From Deltaproteobacteria bacterium (GTDB lineage Bacteria > Desulfobacterota > Desulfobaccia > Desulfobaccales > 0-14-0-80-60-11): a DNA stretch of 11,227 bases. Both the position numbers and the translations under genes were made by a program. The notes below the pieces were generated by a model. It saw only the letters and a list, made by a program, of their open reading frames with translations, did no database searches and had not been told where the DNA came from. The first letter of the stretch is position 1. Each line of letters begins with the position of its first letter. The stretch covers positions 1 to 11,227 of the forward strand of contig VGSO01000063.1 in NCBI GenBank assembly GCA_016874945.1, given 5' to 3'. Below, piece by piece: positions 1 through 7,356 of the stretch.

Positions 1-42
1 CGGCCGGATTGCCTCTTTTTGGCTTTCACCATATCCGAGCAT
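1..42 (-). CDS. Possible 5' end of a gene running off the left edge
   Basis: On the minus strand an ATG at 42-40 opens a frame that stays open to the window edge and reads MLGYGESQKEAIRP. A GAGG motif at 55-52 lies nine bases upstream, a normal ribosome-binding distance. It would be the next gene downstream of the TauE/SafE exporter, about 86 bases after that stop, so the two could be co-transcribed. Fourteen residues are too few to recognise a family. The call rests only on start codon, Shine-Dalgarno motif and direction. Confidence 0.35.
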   Translation of the reverse strand, partial: MLGYGESQKEAIRP

Positions 43-128
43 CTTGGAGGTCCTCGAAATGCTTATTTATCCTCCTTATATCATATAGTTAGCTTGATTT
101 ACACCAATTCTTGCCGCATAATCCAGGG

Positions 129-902
129 TTAAATCAATCCCATTCCCAGGGCCAGGGCAATGCCCAGCAACATCAAGGCCACCAGGGCCTGGATGAACCG
201 CATGGTCACTTTCTTCAGAAGCCGGTTGCCCAGAAAGGCGCCGCTGAAGGCCGCCAGGATAGTGGCCATAAGCAACCATCTTTCCCCCGCCACCGACTCG
301 GTGAGAAAGCTGCCCCGGTACACCAGCAGCCGGGAAAAGTCCACCAGGCAGGCAATGACTACTCCGGTGCCGATGAAGCTTTCCGGGGACAGGCCGCAAC
401 GCACTAGAAAAGCGCCGCGCAACGCCCCCTGATGCCCCGACAGGCCGCCGAAAAAGCCGCTCAGGACGCCGCCCAGGGGCAAGTATTTACGGTCAAAGGA
501 GAGATGGGAAAGTCGGGGTGCAACCTCCATCAGGGCAAATCCCACCATGAGCAGCGCCACTACCAGCTTCAAGGGCATGACCTGAAGGCTGCGTCCCAAC
601 AACTGGTAGGTCAACAGGGGGTGGAGATGGGAGAGCCACAAAAGGGCCTGGGCGCCCAGGTAAGCCGCCAGGATGGCAGGAATGCCGAATTTATAAATAA
701 CCGTTTTATCCGCATGTCTTCCCAAGAGGGCCAGCTTGAACAGGTTGTTGCACAGGTGCACCACCGCGGACAGGGCGATGGCGGAGCTCACGGGGAAGAA
801 CATGGCCAGCACCGGCATCAAGATGGTCCCCAATCCGAACCCGGAGAACAGGGTCAGACCCGAAGCCAAGAAGGATGAAAGGCAGATGACGAGATACTTC
901 AT
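129..902 (-). CDS. TauE/SafE-family (DUF81) membrane anion/sulfite exporter
   Basis: This 257-residue, very hydrophobic protein is the usual length for the TauE/SafE family, which exports sulfite, sulfoacetate and similar organosulfur anions across the inner membrane. The N-terminal helix carries a glycine-rich stretch (GLTLFSGFGLGTILMP, about residues 15-30). The second half has the matching GGVLSGFFGGLSGHQGALR segment (about 143-161), so the two-fold pseudo-repeat of the family is visible. About eight membrane helices can be traced. The ATG at 902 has an AGGAAG motif at 913-908, five bases upstream. The start is well supported. The substrate is not: many family members have no known one, and no sulfur-metabolism gene lies beside it here. 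The protein looks complete. Confidence 0.87.
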   Translation of the reverse strand: MKYLVICLSSFLASGLTLFSGFGLGTILMPVLAMFFPVSSAIALSAVVHLCNNLFKLALLGRHADKTVIYKFGIPAILAAYLGAQALLWLSHLHPLLTYQLLGRSLQVMPLKLVVALLMVGFALMEVAPRLSHLSFDRKYLPLGGVLSGFFGGLSGHQGALRGAFLVRCGLSPESFIGTGVVIACLVDFSRLLVYRGSFLTESVAGERWLLMATILAAFSGAFLGNRLLKKVTMRFIQALVALMLLGIALALGMGLI

Positions 903-973
903 AATGACTTCCTAATATTATGGCAGGCTTACGCCGGAAGCAAGTGGTCCCGCACAACCCCGACCCCGGGTGG

Positions 974-1001
974 AAATTACCATACCCAGAAATGTAATCA
1001 A
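974..1001 (-). promoter_or_regulatory. Weak sigma-70-like promoter candidate for the TauE/SafE gene
   Basis: Read on the minus strand, TTGATT (1001-996) and TAATTT (979-974) are separated by 16 bases, leaving a leader of about 65 bases before the ATG at 902. A second pair, TTGCTT (943-938) and TAATAT (920-915) with 17-base spacing, matches better. It would start RNA inside or beyond the ribosome-binding site, so it is less likely to be the working promoter. Confidence 0.25.
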
Positions 1002-1010
1002 AAAAAGTTA

Positions 1011-1042
1011 AAGGGTTAGGGCTGAGGCAGTAACCCAACCCT
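1011..1042. repeat. Imperfect inverted repeat upstream of the TauE/SafE gene
   Basis: AAGGGTT at 1011-1017 pairs with AACCCTT at 1036-1042. A competing inner pair is GGGTTA (1013-1018) with TAACCC (1031-1036). No T-run follows on either strand, so it is not a convincing terminator. It could be an operator or a transcript hairpin. Confidence 0.3.
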
Positions 1043-1137
1043 TGGAATTATTGACGCCCTCGATCTTTTACTCTTTCCCAACCGCCTGAAAGCTACTTTA
1101 AGATTGAAATCCCCATTTATTTGACCTGTTCTCCTTA

Positions 1138-1175
1138 ATTAACCGTATTAACCGTTTTCGGTTTTCGGTTTTCGG
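1138..1175. repeat. Short tandem repeats: nonamer ATTAACCGT x2, then heptamer TTTTCGG x3
   Basis: ATTAACCGT occurs twice head to tail (1138-1146 and 1147-1155). It is followed directly by three copies of TTTTCGG (1155-1161, 1162-1168, 1169-1175). This resembles the heptameric short tandem repeats known from intergenic DNA of cyanobacteria (STRR sequences). Further heptamer arrays occur elsewhere in this window. No coding role is seen. Confidence 0.85.
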
Positions 1176-1597
1176 TTAGGAAAACCTGGAATACCAATAA
1201 GTTACAAATTGTATTTGTTGCATTTGAAAGGGAATAAAGTATTAACCGCTTTGCCTGGGAACGCCCTGACAGCGTCCAAAAATAACCTCGAATCCGGCTG
1301 GTCCTGGAGGGCGCGATTATCTCGGCCACACGAGGTTCTCAAGCACTCTTCCAGGTGATCGTGACCTGGGCCGCTTCCCAGACATTTCCCCTTAGCTCAT
1401 GCGGCGGCCAGCCCTTATCCCCCATCCACGGGTCGAGTTCCGCCTTTAACCTGGGTTTCGGATATCGGCCTCCAATTCTTCCTGGGGGAGGCGGAGAGAC
1501 AGGTAAAGGAAGGACTCCGGCATCCGGAGGCCAGGGAACGAGGTGTTTGCCGCGGGAAAGCAGAAGGCCAAAGGTAGGGGATTTGTCAGGGAACCTC
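1176..1597. other. Non-coding stretch without a recognised gene
   Basis: The left part is AT-rich and holds a perfect dyad, ACAAAT (1204-1209) with ATTTGT (1213-1218), which could bind a regulator. From about 1260 the base composition turns GC-rich. That part has small dyads such as CCAGGT/ACCTGG (1351-1356/1364-1369) and GCCTCC/GGAGGC (1468-1473/1487-1492). Open frames exist on both strands (about 1339-1660), but their translations show no domain, no good start signal and an odd proline/glycine-rich composition. A decayed gene is possible but not demonstrable. Confidence 0.5.
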
Positions 1598-1626
1598 TTG
1601 ACCAATATGGGCAACTGGCCTAAAAT
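1598..1626 (+). promoter_or_regulatory. Sigma-70-like promoter of the kinase operon
   Basis: TTGACC at 1598-1603 and TAAAAT at 1621-1626 are separated by exactly 17 bases, close to the housekeeping consensus TTGACA-N17-TATAAT. Transcription would start near 1633, giving a leader of about 70 bases to the ATG at 1702. It would also leave only about six bases before the alternative TTG at 1639. This supports 1702 as the start and suggests the kinase, receiver and dikinase-like genes are read from here. Confidence 0.55.
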
Positions 1627-1701
1627 ATTATTAAAACTTTGCTTAACCGGAAGAAACTAGCAAATCGCTTGAGAACAAGCGACCAGGGGGACTTCACCTC
1701 G

Positions 1702-4026
1702 ATGCGCCGTTTCCCTTTTGTCTTTTCCAAATATGTCCTGGGGATCATTTTGACTCTCAACGTAGTGTTGCTGGGCACCAGCCTATATCTGGGGATTAAA
1801 TCTGCCGGTCATATGCGGGAGATCGTCCGGGAAGACTTTAATCAACAGCAGCTGGCGCTGGCCCGCCAGTCCTCCAGCTTGCTGGAGCAGGACATCAACT
1901 TCCTCAAGCGGGAATTGCAAACGCTGAACCTCTCCCCGTCCATTCAGTACCTGGAAAAGCTCACCTGGGCCAACCGCGTCCGGGCCACCCTGTCCAGCGT
2001 TCGAGACGAAGGGGTGGTGGAGATCAGGCGGGTGGGCTCCCATGGCGCCTTGGCCCACCTGGTGGACGAACGCAGTCTGGAACACGTAATGACCGGGAAC
2101 TTTAAAAACCTGCCATATCTGGAGTGGGCCCGCCGCCCGGAGAATAAGGGCCGGGTCTATGTGGGGCAGGTGTCTCATGATGTTCCCAACTTCGTGGGCC
2201 GGCTCATTATGGTTATGGCCGTGCCCACTTATGAAGAATCGGTGGATGAAAGCCATCCTGACCCCTCCGGGGCCTGGTCCGGAGCGCTGGCTTTTTACAT
2301 CGACGCCCACCACCTGACGGAAAAGTTCACCCGCCACATTAAGAGCGGCAAAACCGGCTATGCCTGGATCATGGATAGCCAGGGCACCTTCCTGAGCCAC
2401 CCGGAAAGGGACTTTATCGGCAAAAACGCTTTTGCGGTGCGCAAAGAACGGATGCCGGCCATCTCCTTCGACGCCATCAATGAGATCCAGCGGGAGAAGA
2501 TGCTCACCGGCCAGGAGGGCTGGGGCACTTACATCTCCGGCTGGCACGGCGGCATGGCCGGGGAGATTCACAAGCTCATCGCTTACACCCCGGTGAAATT
2601 GGGGGATCCCGCCTTTGGAACAGGGAATTCCAAGTCCCGTTCCACCTGGTCGGTGGCGGTGGTGGCTCCGGTGAGCGAAGTGGAGGGGGTGGTGCACACC
2701 CTTTACATGCGCCAGCTTTACATCCAGGTGATCATCGGCTTCTTTGTCCTTTCCAGCACCATCGTTATTTTGAATTTCCGTTATGAGCGGCAGTTTTCCG
2801 CCAGTCTGGAGGAGGAGGTGGACCGCCAGCGGGTGAAATTGCAGAAGTCGGAAGCCCGCTACCAGGCCCTGGTGGAGAATGCCGCAGACCTGATCTATAC
2901 GGTGAGCGAAGCCGGACAGATCCTGTCCGTCAACCGCTATGCCGTAAACCTGTTCCTGGCCGCCCGAGACGATATTCCCAAGGCGGCCGCCGCCGGCCAG
3001 GGCCAGGTGGAGCCCCAGGAATTTGTGGGCTTGACCCTCTATGATATCTTCGCCAAGCCTTCCGCCGATTTCCATATGGAATGGATCCGGGAAATCAGGG
3101 ATACCGGCAGGTCCAAAAGCAAGCGTCACCAGGTGGCCATCGGCGACCATGAATACTGGTTCTCCACCAGCATTGTGAGCCTCAAAGATGAGCAAGGGCA
3201 GATTTTCGCCTATGAAATCATTTCCCGGAACGTCACCGCCCGGAAAGCCATCGAAGACCGGCTCATCAATATGGAAAAATTGGCCTCCATCGGCACCCTG
3301 GCGGCGGGGGTGGCCCATGAAATCAACAACCCGGTGGCGGTGATCCTGGGCTTTGCCGAACACCTGCTGGAAAAAACCGAGAACTATCCGGAAATCCACG
3401 AAACCTTGAAAGTTATCGAAGAAGAAGGCCATAAGTGCAAGAAAATCGTGGAAAATCTCCTGACTTTCGCCCGCACTCCCGAAACCACCGAGACCAGCAC
3501 TGACCTCAACGCCACCCTGGGGAAGACCTTGGAGGTGGTCAAAAACACTCTGCTTACCAAAAAAATTCGCCTGGAGAGCCAGCTCCACCCCCATATCTCC
3601 AGGACGAAGGGCGACCCCCGGGAATTGCAGCAAGTCTTTATCAACCTCATCAACAACGCCATGGACGCCATGAAGGAGGGAGGAGTTCTCCGGGTCAACA
3701 CCTTTCTCACCCCGGATGGCAAACGCCTGGGCGTCGAGTTCAGCGACACCGGCGTCGGCATTCCCCGGGCGGCCCAGCCCAAGATCTTCGACCCTTTTTT
3801 CACCACCAAGAAAACCGGAGAAGGCACCGGCCTGGGTCTGTCCATGAGTTACGGCATTATCACCAAGTTCGGGGGCAACATCATCTTTGCCACTTACCCC
3901 CAGGATGAATACCCGGACAAACACGGAACCACCTTCACCGTATATCTCCCGGTGGCCGGGCCGGAAAGCGAAGCGGCGCCCGCCGAAACCCAGGAGGAGT
4001 CGTTTCGCAAGACGGGTTTTTATTAA
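1702..4026 (+). CDS. Membrane sensor histidine kinase (dCache - PAS - HisKA - HATPase_c)
   Basis: The protein has 774 residues from the ATG at 1702. AGGGGGA at 1685-1691 lies ten bases upstream. A TTG at 1639 would add 21 polar residues before the first membrane helix and has no ribosome-binding site. Order of parts: membrane helix about 11-32; a periplasmic region about 33-338 ending in a dCache-like segment (GKTGYAWIMDSQGTFLSHP, 216-234); second helix about 341-358; short coiled linker about 365-385; PAS domain about 383-510; dimerisation/phosphoacceptor helix with AHEINNP (His539); N-box around NLINNAMDA (648-656); G1 DTGVG (682-686); F-box FDPFF (696-700); G2 GTGLGLS (708-714). All catalytic boxes are intact. 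dCache domains usually bind small ligands such as amino acids or carboxylates; the ligand here is unknown. Its stop is 19 bases before the receiver gene, its evident partner. Confidence 0.93.
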   Translation: MRRFPFVFSKYVLGIILTLNVVLLGTSLYLGIKSAGHMREIVREDFNQQQLALARQSSSLLEQDINFLKRELQTLNLSPSIQYLEKLTWANRVRATLSSVRDEGVVEIRRVGSHGALAHLVDERSLEHVMTGNFKNLPYLEWARRPENKGRVYVGQVSHDVPNFVGRLIMVMAVPTYEESVDESHPDPSGAWSGALAFYIDAHHLTEKFTRHIKSGKTGYAWIMDSQGTFLSHPERDFIGKNAFAVRKERMPAISFDAINEIQREKMLTGQEGWGTYISGWHGGMAGEIHKLIAYTPVKLGDPAFGTGNSKSRSTWSVAVVAPVSEVEGVVHTLYMRQLYIQVIIGFFVLSSTIVILNFRYERQFSASLEEEVDRQRVKLQKSEARYQALVENAADLIYTVSEAGQILSVNRYAVNLFLAARDDIPKAAAAGQGQVEPQEFVGLTLYDIFAKPSADFHMEWIREIRDTGRSKSKRHQVAIGDHEYWFSTSIVSLKDEQGQIFAYEIISRNVTARKAIEDRLINMEKLASIGTLAAGVAHEINNPVAVILGFAEHLLEKTENYPEIHETLKVIEEEGHKCKKIVENLLTFARTPETTETSTDLNATLGKTLEVVKNTLLTKKIRLESQLHPHISRTKGDPRELQQVFINLINNAMDAMKEGGVLRVNTFLTPDGKRLGVEFSDTGVGIPRAAQPKIFDPFFTTKKTGEGTGLGLSMSYGIITKFGGNIIFATYPQDEYPDKHGTTFTVYLPVAGPESEAAPAETQEESFRKTGFY

Positions 4027-4045
4027 TTTTTTTCGGGAGGATCCC

Positions 4046-4450
4046 ATGCCGGAACGGATACTGGTAGTAGATGATGAACCCAACATGCTCCGTCTGCTGA
4101 AAACCATCCTCAGCGACCAGACAGGCTACGACGTGGTCACCACCAACAACCCCTTGGAGGTGAGCAAACTCCTCCAGGAAGACCGCTTCGACCTGGTGAT
4201 CTCCGACCTGAAGATGCCCCTGGTGGACGGCATCGACCTCATAGGGATTATTAAAAAAATCGACCCGGGGATTCCCATCATCATCATTACCGCCTACGGG
4301 ACCATCGAAACCGCCGAGGAGGCGGTGCAGAAGGGGGCCTACGACTTTATCACCAAGCCCTTCCGTAAAGAGGCCATCCTCCTCACCATCCGCCGGGCCT
4401 TGGAGTGGAAACGGATGCAAGGCGAACTGGCCGCCCTGAAAAAGCAGTGA
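4046..4450 (+). CDS. Stand-alone NtrC-type receiver (single-domain response regulator)
   Basis: This 134-residue protein starts at an ATG preceded by GGGAGG (4035-4040). Its frame is open further upstream, but that part overlaps the kinase gene and is not protein-like. Acidic pocket residues are Asp9 and Asp10, the phosphorylation site is Asp54 (LVISDLKMP), and Thr82 and Lys104 (ITKPF) complete the active site, so it should be phosphorylatable. The receiver resembles those of NtrC-family regulators and continues into the start of the usual linker (about 118-134). It then stops with no AAA+ or DNA-binding domain. The last codon and the stop (CAG TGA) form the first unit of a CAGTGAT tandem repeat. 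It is probably the target of the upstream kinase. Output must be through protein contact, perhaps with the next gene product. Confidence 0.92.
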   Translation: MPERILVVDDEPNMLRLLKTILSDQTGYDVVTTNNPLEVSKLLQEDRFDLVISDLKMPLVDGIDLIGIIKKIDPGIPIIIITAYGTIETAEEAVQKGAYDFITKPFRKEAILLTIRRALEWKRMQGELAALKKQ

Positions 4451-4509
4451 TCAGTGATCAGTTAGAGGGCGGGCCGTGGGCCAGATTCGGCTCACGGCTC
4501 ACTGCTCAC
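4445..4509. repeat. Three heptamer repeat arrays in the receiver-dikinase gap
   Basis: The gap is built largely of 7-bp repeats. CAGTGAT occurs at 4445-4451 and 4452-4458, with a partial third copy. GGGCCGT/GGGCC spans 4472-4483. GGCTCAC occurs at 4489-4495 and 4496-4502, with TGCTCAC at 4503-4509. The first array includes the receiver's last sense codon and stop. The last ends immediately before the AGGAG ribosome-binding site of the next gene. Confidence 0.85.
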
Positions 4510-4520
4510 AGGAGTTAAAG

Positions 4521-7064
4521 ATGTTTAGGTTCCTGCGGCGTTTCCTGAAAGTAGAAGAGGACGAACAGGCGCGCCTGCAGGACCGCTTCCAACACTTCCG
4601 CCACCTCCTGGAGGCCAACAACCAGGCCCTGGAAATCATGGCGGACATGGAGGAAAAACTCTCCGGCGACTTCCTCTTTGACACCGGCTACCTCTATAAC
4701 CAGTCCCGGAATCTGGGCGAACAGGTCTCCCGCATGGCCGCCGAACTGAACGGCTTAACCGGCAATCAATACCCCGAATTGCCTCGTATCTGCCAAAAGC
4801 TCCTGGAAGAAATGCAGCAGGAACTGGCGAAGGTCCCGGGAATTCCTGAAACCCCTTATGTTCTTCCCCTCGCCGCCCTCCACCGGGACCTGGCGCCCGC
4901 GGTGGGGAGCAAGATGGCCAACCTGGGAGAAATCCGCCGCCATCTGGGCTTCACCGTCCCCGAGGGGTTCGCGACCACCGCCGCGGCCTATAAGCATTTC
5001 ATGGAAGCTTCAGACCTGTCCCAGGTTCTTAAGGACCGCCTGGCCCAGGCTCCCCTCAAAGACCTGGAAAGCCTGGAAGCCGCCAGCCGGGAGGTTCAGG
5101 CCCTGGTGCGCCAGGCTCCCTTGCCCCCGGACCTGGAAGACGCTCTCCAAAAGGCCGCGGGCATGCTCCCGGGTTCCTGGGTGGCGGTGCGCTCCAGCGC
5201 CGTGGGGGAAGACACGGATTTTTCCTTTGCCGGCCAGTTCGCCACCCTGCTCAACGTGGATGTGGCCCGCCTTCCCGAGCACTATAAAGAGATTGTGGCC
5301 AGCAAGTTCACTGCCCGGGCCATCTTTTACTGGAAATACCAGGGGTTTTCCATTGAAGAACTTCCCATGGCCGTGGGCTGCCTGGCCATGATACCTTCCC
5401 GGGCCAGCGGGGTGATGTTTTCCACCGACCCCCATGACCCGGAGGCGGGGAATATTATGATCACCGCGGTCTGGGGGTTGGGAAAATACGTGGTGGACGG
5501 ACGGGTCTCCCCCGATATTTTCGTGGTCTCCCGGGACAACGGCCACCCGGTGAAAGAACGCCGGGTGGCGGCCAAGTCCAAGGCGCTGGCCTGCCGGCCG
5601 GAAGGCGAAACGGTGGAAATAGACGTGCCCCCGGACCGGGTCCAGACCCCGGCCTTGACCGACGCCCAGGTCCAGGCTCTGGCGGAAGCGGCCCTGGCCC
5701 TGGAAAAACACTTTAAGGGCCCCCAGGACGTGGAATGGGCGGTGGATGAGGCCGGCCGCATCGTCATCCTCCAGTCCCGGCCCCTCAGGGTCAGCGCTCC
5801 CTTAGCCGCGCCCCGGGAGCGTTACGAACCCAGTGCGCCTCCGCTCCTCACCTACGGCATCCGGGCGGTGGGCGGCGCGGCCGCGGGCCGGGTCCACCTT
5901 TTTTCCCATGACCAGGAAGTGGCGAACATCCCGCCGGGGGCCGTAGTGGTGGCCCGCCAGCCTTCAGCCCGCCTGGTCCTGGTCATGGACCGCATCAGCG
6001 CCATCATCACCGAGGTGGGCAGCCCCACGGACCACATGACCATCCTGGCCCGGGAATTCCGGATCCCCACCCTGGTGGAAGTGGGGGGGGCCACCAAGGT
6101 GCTCCATCCCGGCCAGTTGGTCACCGTGGACGCGGATGAGGCCCGGGTCTATCCCGGACTGGTGGCGGAACTCCTCCGGCGCCAGCCCAAGACCGATGAA
6201 GAACTGCACCGGGCCCCGGTATTCCAAAAGCTCAAGCGCATCCTGAAGCTGGCGGCGCCTTTGAACCTCTTGGACCCGGAGAGCCCTGATTTTATGGCAG
6301 GAAACTGCCGCACTTTCCACGATATTACCCGGTTTTGCCACGAAAAGGCCATGGATGCCATGTTTTTCCCGGATATTGACCGGGCCTTGAAATCCGACGC
6401 GGTCACCCGCCTGAAAACGGATTTGCCCCTAAACCTGTTTATCCTGGATCTGGGCGGAGGCCTGCGGGTGTCGGGGAAGCCCCAGGTGGAGGAAGAAGAC
6501 GTTATCTGCCGGCCCTTTCGGGCCTTGCTCCGGGGTTTCCATCACCCCCAGGTGCGGTGGGCCGGGATGGTGGCCCCGGACCTCAAGGGGTTTATTTCGG
6601 TCTGGGCCAACACCATGTACGATCTGGGCAAGGCCGAACGGGGTCTGGGGGGCAAAAGCTTCGCCATCATTACCCATAACTACCTCAACTTCAACTCCCG
6701 CCTGGGGTACCACTTCGGACTGGTGGACGCCTATATCTCCGAGGAGCGCAACGACAATTACATCAGTTTCCAATTCAAGGGGGGGGCGGCCAACATCACC
6801 CGCCGGGAGCGCCGGGCCAAAATGCTCCTGGAGATTTTGGACGACCTGGGCTTTAAGGCCCAGGCCAAGGGGGACCTGGTCCAGGGCCGCCTGGTCAAGT
6901 ATTCCCTTATGGAAACGGAAGAAACCATGGAACTGGTGGGCCTGCTCATAGCCTTCGTGCGCCAACTCGACCTGGCTCTGGCCTCGGACGCGGTGGCGGA
7001 GCGCTGCATACGGGCCTTTAAAAAGGAAGACTACGGTCTGGCCTGCCTCCGGCCCGAGGGATGA
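4521..7064 (+). CDS. PEP synthase/PPDK-like protein: ATP-grasp plus His-swivel domain, unknown C-terminal domain
   Basis: The protein has 847 residues from the ATG at 4521 with AGGAG at 4510-4514. A GTG at 4476 would start inside repeats. Residues 1-105 form a charged helical region. About 110-425 is the PPDK/PEP-synthase N-terminal ATP-binding domain: KMANLGE (131-137), VAVRSSAVGEDTDFSFAGQF (221-240), QDVEWAVDE (402-410) and LQSRP (417-421). About 440-550 is the PEP-utilising mobile domain with the phosphocarrier motif around TDHMTILAREFRIPTL, phospho-His candidate His505. Asp504 stands where Ser/Thr/Cys is usual. Family enzymes then have a TIM barrel for PEP/pyruvate; it is absent. Instead about 565-847 is a domain I do not recognise, with a conserved-looking core HNYLNFNSRLGYHFGLVDAY (719-738) and NDNYISFQFKGGAA. 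This layout is like rifampin phosphotransferase and other split dikinases, where the His domain serves a different acceptor. Biochemically it is likely an ATP-dependent phosphotransferase; the acceptor is unknown. It follows the kinase-receiver pair by 70 bases. Confidence 0.85.
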   Translation: MFRFLRRFLKVEEDEQARLQDRFQHFRHLLEANNQALEIMADMEEKLSGDFLFDTGYLYNQSRNLGEQVSRMAAELNGLTGNQYPELPRICQKLLEEMQQELAKVPGIPETPYVLPLAALHRDLAPAVGSKMANLGEIRRHLGFTVPEGFATTAAAYKHFMEASDLSQVLKDRLAQAPLKDLESLEAASREVQALVRQAPLPPDLEDALQKAAGMLPGSWVAVRSSAVGEDTDFSFAGQFATLLNVDVARLPEHYKEIVASKFTARAIFYWKYQGFSIEELPMAVGCLAMIPSRASGVMFSTDPHDPEAGNIMITAVWGLGKYVVDGRVSPDIFVVSRDNGHPVKERRVAAKSKALACRPEGETVEIDVPPDRVQTPALTDAQVQALAEAALALEKHFKGPQDVEWAVDEAGRIVILQSRPLRVSAPLAAPRERYEPSAPPLLTYGIRAVGGAAAGRVHLFSHDQEVANIPPGAVVVARQPSARLVLVMDRISAIITEVGSPTDHMTILAREFRIPTLVEVGGATKVLHPGQLVTVDADEARVYPGLVAELLRRQPKTDEELHRAPVFQKLKRILKLAAPLNLLDPESPDFMAGNCRTFHDITRFCHEKAMDAMFFPDIDRALKSDAVTRLKTDLPLNLFILDLGGGLRVSGKPQVEEEDVICRPFRALLRGFHHPQVRWAGMVAPDLKGFISVWANTMYDLGKAERGLGGKSFAIITHNYLNFNSRLGYHFGLVDAYISEERNDNYISFQFKGGAANITRRERRAKMLLEILDDLGFKAQAKGDLVQGRLVKYSLMETEETMELVGLLIAFVRQLDLALASDAVAERCIRAFKKEDYGLACLRPEG

Positions 7065-7356
7065 GGGGTCAAAGATCAGTGGGTTAAAAATTATTATATA
7101 AATGAAAGTAGAAGGTGTAATCCTAAACATCACTTCATAAATTTGTGCACCCGATATCGCAACATCTCTCAAATCGCATACAGTGACAAGCTATCAGCCT
7201 GTCAGACCCCTTGGGACCTATGGTCAAATCGTCATAATAGACCCATTCATCGACTGGGTGATCAACGCATATTGGTTTATCTGAAATCTGAAAAAATTAG
7301 TTTTTAAGAGAAACATTTGCTACCATGCCTTATTGAAATCGAGGCAGGGGGTACCC
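7065..7356. other. AT-rich intergenic region with a possible promoter for the stress-protein gene
   Basis: No gene is seen in these 292 bases. TTGGGA (7211-7216) and CATAAT (7233-7238) with 16-base spacing form a weak sigma-70-like promoter on the plus strand, which would leave a leader of about 110 bases. ACCCA (7241-7245) and TGGGT (7255-7259) make a small dyad in that leader. No GC-rich hairpin with a T-run follows the dikinase-like gene, so a rho-independent terminator is not evident. Confidence 0.3.

Noticed and set aside
1135..1329. 64-residue minus-strand frame ending in NRKPKTVNTVN
   Set aside because: Its C-terminus is only the translation of the TTTTCGG and ATTAACCGT tandem repeats.
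1339..1660. Overlapping open frames of 91 (minus) and 101 (plus) residues before the kinase
   Set aside because: Neither has a ribosome-binding site, known domain or normal composition, and the plus-strand frame runs through the operon promoter.
1783..4107. 774-residue minus-strand open frame opposite the kinase gene
   Set aside because: It is the antisense shadow of a GC-rich gene. The plus strand carries complete kinase motifs and the antisense translation is glycine/histidine/proline-rich with no domain.
7065..7110. Rho-independent terminator after the dikinase-like gene
   Set aside because: The sequence is AT-rich with no GC-rich stem followed by a T-run.
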